DNA of 64,000 nt, taken from contig CAZAQG010000001.1 of NCBI GenBank assembly GCA_964487445.1, positions 11,257-75,256 on the forward strand, in the 5' to 3' direction. Source of the DNA: BMS3Abin12 sp964487445 (GTDB lineage Bacteria > Pseudomonadota > Gammaproteobacteria > 21-64-14). The notes under the pieces were generated by a model. It was not told where the DNA came from. It saw nothing but the letters and a program-made list of their open reading frames with translations, and searched no databases. Shown here piece after piece: positions 59,159-64,000 of the stretch. Position 1 is the stretch's first letter; each line of letters starts with the position of its first letter. The translations under genes and the position numbers were made by a program.

Positions 59159-59395
59159 ATGTCCAGGGTCTGCCAAGTGACCGGAAAGGGTCCCATCGCC
59201 GGGAACAACGTCTCACACGCCCACAACAAGACGCGGCGGCGGTTCCTGCCCAACCTGCACTACCAGCGCTTCTGGGTGGAGAGCGAGCATCGGTGGGTAC
59301 GCCTGCGGGTGTCCCGGCACGGTATGCGCGTCATCGACAAGCTGGGCATCGATCGGGTCCTGGCCGACCTGCGGACCCGCGGCGAGAAGGTCTGA
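59159..59395 (+). CDS. rpmB: 50S ribosomal protein L28
   Basis: 78 residues, same length as E. coli L28. Start MSRVCQVTGKGP, then 'GNNVSHAHNKTRRRFLPNLHYQRFW' and 'LRVSRHGMRVIDKLGID'. ATG at 59159. Followed by rpmG after 19 nt as in most gammaproteobacteria. Confidence 0.98.
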   Translation: MSRVCQVTGKGPIAGNNVSHAHNKTRRRFLPNLHYQRFWVESEHRWVRLRVSRHGMRVIDKLGIDRVLADLRTRGEKV

Positions 59396-59414
59396 ACGGG
59401 AAGGAGAACGCATC

Positions 59415-59570
59415 ATGGGCGAGAAGATCAAGCTGGTCTCCAGTGCGGGCACCGGACACTACTACACGACGACCAAGAACAAGCGCAACACCCCGGGCAA
59501 GCTGGAGCGCAAGAAGTACGACCCGGTGGTACGCAAGCACGTCCTATACAAGGAAGCGAAGATCAAGTAG
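59415..59570 (+). CDS. rpmG: 50S ribosomal protein L33
   Basis: 51 residues: GEKIKLVSSAGTGHYYTTTKNKRN and KLERKKYDPVVRKHVLYKEAKIK. It is the zinc-free (Cys-less) form. AAGGAG lies 9 nt before ATG at 59415. Confidence 0.97.
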   Translation: MGEKIKLVSSAGTGHYYTTTKNKRNTPGKLERKKYDPVVRKHVLYKEAKIK

Positions 59571-59575
59571 CCCCC

Positions 59576-59675
59576 GGAAATAGGGGACAGACCACGATTT
59601 TATCTCATTCCTCCGAAGCGTTCCCTTGAAGCGCTCGACCCTCTACCGGAAAACCGTGGTCTGTCCCCTATTTCC
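59576..59675. repeat. Family B hairpin element 3 (rpmG/ABC), inverted loop
   Basis: Arms at about 59576-59602 and 59649-59675 with the same GGGGACAGACCACG core. The loop is the reverse complement of that in elements 1 and 2, so this copy is inserted in the opposite direction. Starts 5 nt after the rpmG stop. Confidence 0.85.
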
Positions 59676-59820
59676 GGAACCATCGCGCGTCTTTCCGGTC
59701 GAATTGGGCAGCGGTGGATTGTGACACCCCGCGGGTGAGGTCGCCATCCGTCGGGTCCTGCACAGGGAATCCGCCCACCGAATTGGCGAATACGGACCGG
59801 CTTCCACTGAACAACCCAAT

Positions 59821-60798
59821 ATGTCCGACGATGTCCTGATCCGCGTCGAGAACCTCCATCGCTATTATGGCGAGTTGTGTGCGGTGCGTGCGCTGGACTT
59901 CGAACTGCACAAAGGCGAGGTCCTGGGCTTGCTGGGACCGAACGGCGCCGGCAAGACCACGGCGATGCAGATCATCAGCGGCAATCTCGCCCCAAGCATC
60001 GGGCGGGTGTGGATCGGCGGCATCGACCTGCTGGATGATCCGCGGAACGCCAAGATGCAGCTCGGCTACCTGCCGGAGCAGCCCCCGCTCTATCGTGAGT
60101 TCACGGTCGACGAGTACCTGGGATTCTGCGCCCGCATCCACCGCGTCCCGCGTGCGCGGGTGCGCGACGCAGTGGCGCACGCCCGCGCGCGTTGCGGACT
60201 GCGCGAGGCGGGCGGGCGCCTGATCGGCAACCTCTCCAAGGGCTACCAGCAGCGCGTCGGGATCGCCCAGGCCATCATCCACACGCCGGCGGTGGTCATC
60301 CTGGACGAGCCGACCGTGGGTCTGGACCCCATACAGATCCTGGAGATCCGCGACCTGATCCGCTCGCTGGGCGAGGCCCACGGCGTGATCGTCTCCACCC
60401 ACACCCTGCCCGAGGTGCAGGCGGTCTGTAACCGTGTACTGATGATCGACCGCGGCGAGCGCGTGCTCTACGGCTCCCTCGAGGAGATCACGCGGGGCGG
60501 GGACGACCACAGTCTGACCGTCGCCTTCCGACACCCGCCGCAAGCCGCCGAGGTGGCGACGCTGCCGGGCGTGGCGCGCGTGGAGGCGCTCCCCGACGGA
60601 CGCCTGCGCGTACAATCGAAGCCGGGCGCGGATCCGGTCGAGGCGCTCGTGGCGCGCGCCGTCGAGGGTGGTTGGGGCCTCTACGAACTGGTTCCGGAAC
60701 GCACGTCCCTGGAGCGCTTGTTCGTGGACCTAGTGTACCGCGACGCACATCCCGGGACCGGGCCGTCGCCGGCCCCCGTTCCGACGGAGACGGCATGA
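59821..60798 (+). CDS. ABC transporter ATP-binding protein, GldA-like
   Basis: 325 residues. Walker A GPNGAGKTT (39-47), a Q-loop near YLPEQPPLYREFTV, signature LSKGYQQR, Walker B AVVILDEPTVGLDP, and the switch His in STHTLPEV. A C-terminal extension of about 80 residues (from 240) is common in DrrA/GldA-type exporters. The reaction is ATP hydrolysis driving an inner-membrane permease; the substrate is unknown. Its stop overlaps the permease ATG (ATGA). Confidence 0.92.
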   Translation: MSDDVLIRVENLHRYYGELCAVRALDFELHKGEVLGLLGPNGAGKTTAMQIISGNLAPSIGRVWIGGIDLLDDPRNAKMQLGYLPEQPPLYREFTVDEYLGFCARIHRVPRARVRDAVAHARARCGLREAGGRLIGNLSKGYQQRVGIAQAIIHTPAVVILDEPTVGLDPIQILEIRDLIRSLGEAHGVIVSTHTLPEVQAVCNRVLMIDRGERVLYGSLEEITRGGDDHSLTVAFRHPPQAAEVATLPGVARVEALPDGRLRVQSKPGADPVEALVARAVEGGWGLYELVPERTSLERLFVDLVYRDAHPGTGPSPAPVPTETA

Positions 60799-61547
60799 TC
60801 CGCACGCTGGCGTTGCGCGAACTGCGCAGCCTGTTCCTCTCGCCGCTGGCGTGGGCCATCCTCGCCGTGGTGCTGTTCCTGCTGGCCTGGCTGTTCCTGG
60901 CACAGGTCGAGTACTTCCAGATGGTCCAGCCCCGGCTCGTCTCGATCCCGAATGCGCCGGGGATCACCGCCATCGTGGTCGCGCCGATGCTCGGCGACGC
61001 GGCGATCATTCTCATGCTGGTGGCGCCGCTGCTCACCATGCGCCTGATCGCCGACGAGCGGCGCAACCACACGCTTCCGCTGCTGCTCTCCTCGCCGGTC
61101 TCGATGACCGAGATCGTGCTCGGCAAATACCTGGGGCTGCTGCTCTTTTTCCTGATCCTGCTGGCGCTGATCGCCCTCATGCCGTTGTCGCTGCTCATGG
61201 GCGGCGGCCTGGACTTCGGCACGCTGGCCGCGGGCTTCCTCGGACTGGCGCTGCTACTCGCGGCCTACAGCGCCGCCGGTCTGTTCATGTCGAGCCTCAC
61301 CCGCCAGCCGACCGTGGCCGCGATCAGCACCTTCGGGCTGCTGCTGCTGCTGTGGGTCATCGACTGGGCCGGCAACGCACGGCCCGGCATGAGCGGGGTG
61401 TTCGCCTATCTCTCACTGCTGCGCCACTACGAGTCGCTGCTCAAGGGCCTGTTCAACACCAAGGACGTGCTCTACTACCTGCTGTTCATCGCCACCTTCC
61501 TGGTGCTGAGTATCCGGCGTCTGGACGCCGACCGGCTACAGCACTGA
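60795..61547 (+). CDS. ABC transporter permease, GldF-like (ABC-2 type)
   Basis: 250 residues with about six transmembrane helices. An N-terminal RELRSLFLSPLAW opens the first helix, and 'MRLIADERRNHTLPLLLSSPVSMTEIVLGKYLGLLLFF' is the usual ABC-2/GldF cytoplasmic motif followed by a helix. Coupled to the ATPase gene by a 4-nt overlap. Followed after 114 bp by a GldG-like gene. Confidence 0.9.
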   Translation: MIRTLALRELRSLFLSPLAWAILAVVLFLLAWLFLAQVEYFQMVQPRLVSIPNAPGITAIVVAPMLGDAAIILMLVAPLLTMRLIADERRNHTLPLLLSSPVSMTEIVLGKYLGLLLFFLILLALIALMPLSLLMGGGLDFGTLAAGFLGLALLLAAYSAAGLFMSSLTRQPTVAAISTFGLLLLLWVIDWAGNARPGMSGVFAYLSLLRHYESLLKGLFNTKDVLYYLLFIATFLVLSIRRLDADRLQH

Positions 61548-61661
61548 GGACACCGGGAATCCGAGCATGACCCACACGAGCGCCGCTCGACGAGCCCCCC
61601 CGAATGCAGCCCGCGCCCGGCGCCGGGGCACGCGCACCGCCCCGGCGCCGGAGGTGAGGCG

Positions 61662-63050
61662 ATGGAGGTAAGCGCCCGCTCCCGACTCCGGGTCCGCATC
61701 CAGAACGTCGCCTTCGTGGTGCTGTTCCTCGGCGTCATGGGCCTGCTGGCTTGGCTGAGCACCCGGTACACCTATCAGGCGGACTGGACCGCCGGACACC
61801 GCAACACCCTGACGCAGGCAAGCGTGCAGGTCCTGAAGAGGATCGCGGGTCCGGTGACGATCACCGCCTACGCGCGCGAGAACCCGCAACTGCGCCGGCG
61901 CATACGCAACCTGGTGGATCGATACCGGCGGGTCAAATCCGACCTCCGGCTCGACTTCATCAATCCCGACACGGTACCGGCGCAGGTGCGCCAACTGGGC
62001 ATCACCGTGGACGGCGAGCTGGTCATCCAGTACCGGGGGCGCAGCCAGCAGCTCACGCGACTCAGCGAACAGGCGCTCACCAACGCACTGCTGCGGGTGG
62101 CGAGCGGCGCCAAGCGCCGGGCGGTATTCCTCACCGGTCACGGCGAGCGCGACCCGCTCGGGCGCGCTAATTTCGATCTCGGCGACTTCGGCCGCGAACT
62201 CCAGCGCAAGGGCGTCGCGATCCGCACGCTGAACCTGGCCGACGTCCCGAATATCCCCGCCGACACCACGGTACTCGTGATCGCGAGCCCGCGCGTGAAC
62301 CTGCTGCCCGGCGAGACGGCCGAGATCGTCGACTACGTCAAAAAGGGCGGCAACCTGCTCTGGTTTCACGACCCGGGCCCGCTGCACGGCCTCGATCCGC
62401 TCGCCAAGGCGCTGCACATCCGCCTCCTGCCCGGGACCATCGTCGATCCGGCGGCGGTGCGCCTGTTCAGGGCGCCCTTCGCGCTGGTCACCCGATACCC
62501 GCCGACCCCGGTGACGCAGGGAATGAACCTGCTCACGCTGTTCCCGGAAGCCGCGGCGATCGCCATCGACGGGAACCGCGACGACTGGCGGGGCGGTGCG
62601 TTCCTGCAAAGCAGCGCCGCCAGTTGGGACACCACCCGACCGCTCAAAGGCACCATCTCGTTCGTCGCGGGCAAGGACCGGCGCGGCCCTCAGGACATCG
62701 GGGTCTATCTGACCCGGGCGATCCCATCCAAGAACGTCGGCAAACGGAAATCCGCGCCCGGCTCCTCCGCCCGCCCCCGTTCCCAGCGTATCGCGGTGAT
62801 CGGCGACGGCGACTTCCTGTCGAACGCCTATCTCGGCAACGCCGGCAACCTGAACCTCGGGCTCAAGATATTCCAATGGATCACCCATAACGACCGCTTC
62901 GTCGACGTACCCGCCAGGACCGCCCCCGACCGCACGCTGACCCTGAGCGCCTCCGAGGAGGGGATCATGGGATTCGGCTTCCTGTTCGGGTTGCCGGTGC
63001 TGCTGCTCGGCAGCGGCATCGTGATCTGGTATCGCCGTCGCCGCCGATGA
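61662..63050 (+). CDS. GldG-like ABC-type auxiliary protein
   Basis: 462 residues. An N-terminal transmembrane helix (about 14-35) is followed by a large extracytoplasmic region matching the ABC_transp_aux/GldG family. Features are 'TYQADWTAGHRNTLTQASVQVLKRI', 'ITAYARENPQLRRRIRNLVDRYRR', 'FLTGHGERDP' and 'GGNLLWFHDPGPLHGL'. A C-terminal helix (about 435-457) ends in basic residues. GGAGG lies upstream of ATG at 61662. It probably forms an exporter complex with the two preceding genes. It overlaps the next gene by 4 nt. Confidence 0.88.
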   Translation: MEVSARSRLRVRIQNVAFVVLFLGVMGLLAWLSTRYTYQADWTAGHRNTLTQASVQVLKRIAGPVTITAYARENPQLRRRIRNLVDRYRRVKSDLRLDFINPDTVPAQVRQLGITVDGELVIQYRGRSQQLTRLSEQALTNALLRVASGAKRRAVFLTGHGERDPLGRANFDLGDFGRELQRKGVAIRTLNLADVPNIPADTTVLVIASPRVNLLPGETAEIVDYVKKGGNLLWFHDPGPLHGLDPLAKALHIRLLPGTIVDPAAVRLFRAPFALVTRYPPTPVTQGMNLLTLFPEAAAIAIDGNRDDWRGGAFLQSSAASWDTTRPLKGTISFVAGKDRRGPQDIGVYLTRAIPSKNVGKRKSAPGSSARPRSQRIAVIGDGDFLSNAYLGNAGNLNLGLKIFQWITHNDRFVDVPARTAPDRTLTLSASEEGIMGFGFLFGLPVLLLGSGIVIWYRRRRR

Positions 63051-64000
63051 GCGCCGTGCGCAACCGCACCCTGCTCAACCTCGCGCTGATCGTGATCGTC
63101 GCGGCCCTGGGACTGGTCGCCTACCTGCGCCCCGGGCACCGGCCGCCACCGCCGAAACCACCCCTCACCACCCTGCCCGTGAAGGACATCACGCGCATCC
63201 GGATCGCCCGCCCGGGACACGAGACCATCGAACTGCAACGTAGCCACGGGGCCTGGAGGATCACTGCGCCGATCCGGGCACGCGCCGACACGATGCGGGT
63301 GGAAGGCATTGAAGACGCCGCGGGCGCGCGCAGCCTGGCCCGCTACCCGATCGCGCGACTCAAGCTTGGGGAGGTCGGGCTCGCCCCCCCCAAGGTGCGA
63401 CTCCGGCTCAACGGGCGGGAACTCGACTTCGGGGATACCGATCCGATCAATCAATGGCGCTACGTCAAGGTCGGCGACACCGTGCACCTGACCGGCGATA
63501 CGGTGTATCCGTTTCTCACCATGCCGCCGACGGCGTTCGTGAATCTCGCGCTGCTCCCGCCGGGCGCGCAGATCACCTCCCTTGCACTGCCGAAGATCAC
63601 CTTGCGTCGCGGTGCGAACGAGCACTGGTCGATCGCGCCGCCGCACCCCGGCCTCGACCGCACCCGCATCCGAGCCCTGCTTCAGCGCTGGCGCGACGCC
63701 CGGGCGCTGTTCGTCCAGCGCGACCACGGCGGCGCGGCCAAGGGCCGCATCATGATCCGCCTGGAGGGACGCAAGTCCCCGCTGCGCTTCGTCATCCGCC
63801 GGACGCACCCGGGTCTGGTTCTGGCCCGACCCGAGGCCGGACTGAGCTACCACCTCGGCAGCTCCGGGTCGCGGGGCCTGCTCGCGCTCCCACCGTCGAA
63901 GACACCGACCGCGATCCCGCAGTCCCCCACCCGATCACCACCCAACCCCCGGAACAAGGCCGCGGATCGCGCGCCCGTCGCAGCGAAACCGGCCCCCTGA
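63047..64000 (+). CDS. DUF4340-like membrane-anchored protein
   Basis: 317 residues, ending with TGA at the last base of the window. One N-terminal transmembrane helix (about 7-26) precedes a periplasmic domain. That domain includes 'LPVKDITRIRIARPGHETIELQRSHGAWRITAPIRARAD' and 'INQWRYVKVGDTVHLTGDTVYPFLT', the pattern of DUF4340 proteins that follow GldG-like genes. The C-terminus is Pro/Ala-rich and low-complexity. Starts within the last codons of the GldG-like gene (4-nt overlap). Function unknown. Confidence 0.82.
   Translation: MSAVRNRTLLNLALIVIVAALGLVAYLRPGHRPPPPKPPLTTLPVKDITRIRIARPGHETIELQRSHGAWRITAPIRARADTMRVEGIEDAAGARSLARYPIARLKLGEVGLAPPKVRLRLNGRELDFGDTDPINQWRYVKVGDTVHLTGDTVYPFLTMPPTAFVNLALLPPGAQITSLALPKITLRRGANEHWSIAPPHPGLDRTRIRALLQRWRDARALFVQRDHGGAAKGRIMIRLEGRKSPLRFVIRRTHPGLVLARPEAGLSYHLGSSGSRGLLALPPSKTPTAIPQSPTRSPPNPRNKAADRAPVAAKPAP

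Noticed and set aside
61567..61671. 34-codon frame between the permease and GldG-like genes
   Set aside because: Arg/Ala/Pro-rich with no clear ribosome-binding site, and it ends inside the GldG-like start; most likely chance.

Overview
The window is a GC-rich (roughly two-thirds G+C) chromosomal segment of a gammaproteobacterium. Its gene order matches two blocks known from Pseudomonas: pilT/pilU–yggS–proC–yggT with pilGHIJK–chpABC, gshB, tonB, yqgE, ruvX and pyrR-pyrB-pyrC', and the block exoIII(crc-like)/pyrE, argB, algC, dut, coaBC, radC, rpmB, rpmG. The rhlB/trxA-rho arrangement is the enterobacterial and pseudomonad one. The exact genus cannot be read from the sequence. A deep-branching lineage such as Chromatiales or Ectothiorhodospirales is my guess. 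A 100-N gap shows that this is a draft scaffold.

Layout. 0-7.4 kb: a partial HAD/sucrose-phosphate-phosphatase-like gene diverges from glycogen phosphorylase; then rho and trxA face rhlB and a T2SS gspC-like gene. 7.4-8.8 kb: a small accessory patch with an antitoxin, a frameshifted ParE-type toxin and an AT-rich gene joining a SeqA-like N-terminus to a RAMA-like C-terminus under its own palindromic operator. 8.8-14.6 kb: mscS, gspB, gspA, a Nudix hydrolase and a cation/proton antiporter. 14.6-15.4 kb: a regulatory stretch with three 17-bp motif copies, a sigma-54-type promoter and a 57-residue ORF. 15.5-18.5 kb: a split B12-dependent ribonucleotide reductase with an NrdR-like box. 18.8-22.4 kb: a heat-shock unit (hsp20-cbpA-cbpM behind a sigma-32-like promoter) and a DegQ-type protease. 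22.4-25.6 kb: gcvT-gcvH-gcvPA, without gcvPB.

25.7-38.5 kb holds the complete Pil-Chp chemosensory operon on the minus strand (pilG, H, I, J, K, chpA, B, C). Its 2162-residue ChpA carries a perfect 506-bp internal duplication. 38.8-45.7 kb: gshB, then tonB-yqgE-ruvX-pyrR-pyrB-pyrC'-pyrK, mostly with overlapping or closely spaced ends. 45.7-50.8 kb: pilU and pilT (the motors controlled by Pil-Chp) and yggS-proC-yggT-yggU. 50.9-59.6 kb: an ExoIII/Crc-family gene divergent from pyrE, a Fic AMPylase-like gene behind twin 23-bp palindromes, argB, algC-like, dut, coaBC, radC, rpmB, rpmG. 59.8-64 kb: a Gld-type ABC exporter with a GldG-like and a DUF4340-like partner.

Functional threads are type IV pilus twitching and its chemosensory control (about 15 kb), de novo pyrimidine synthesis (pyrR, B, C', K, E), stress proteostasis, one-carbon metabolism, and type II secretion accessory genes. 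Two families of palindromic repeats are scattered between genes: a GC-rich one at three convergent gene ends, and three copies of a 'ggggacagaccacg' hairpin around radC-rpmB-rpmG. No transposase, tRNA, rRNA or CRISPR array was seen.
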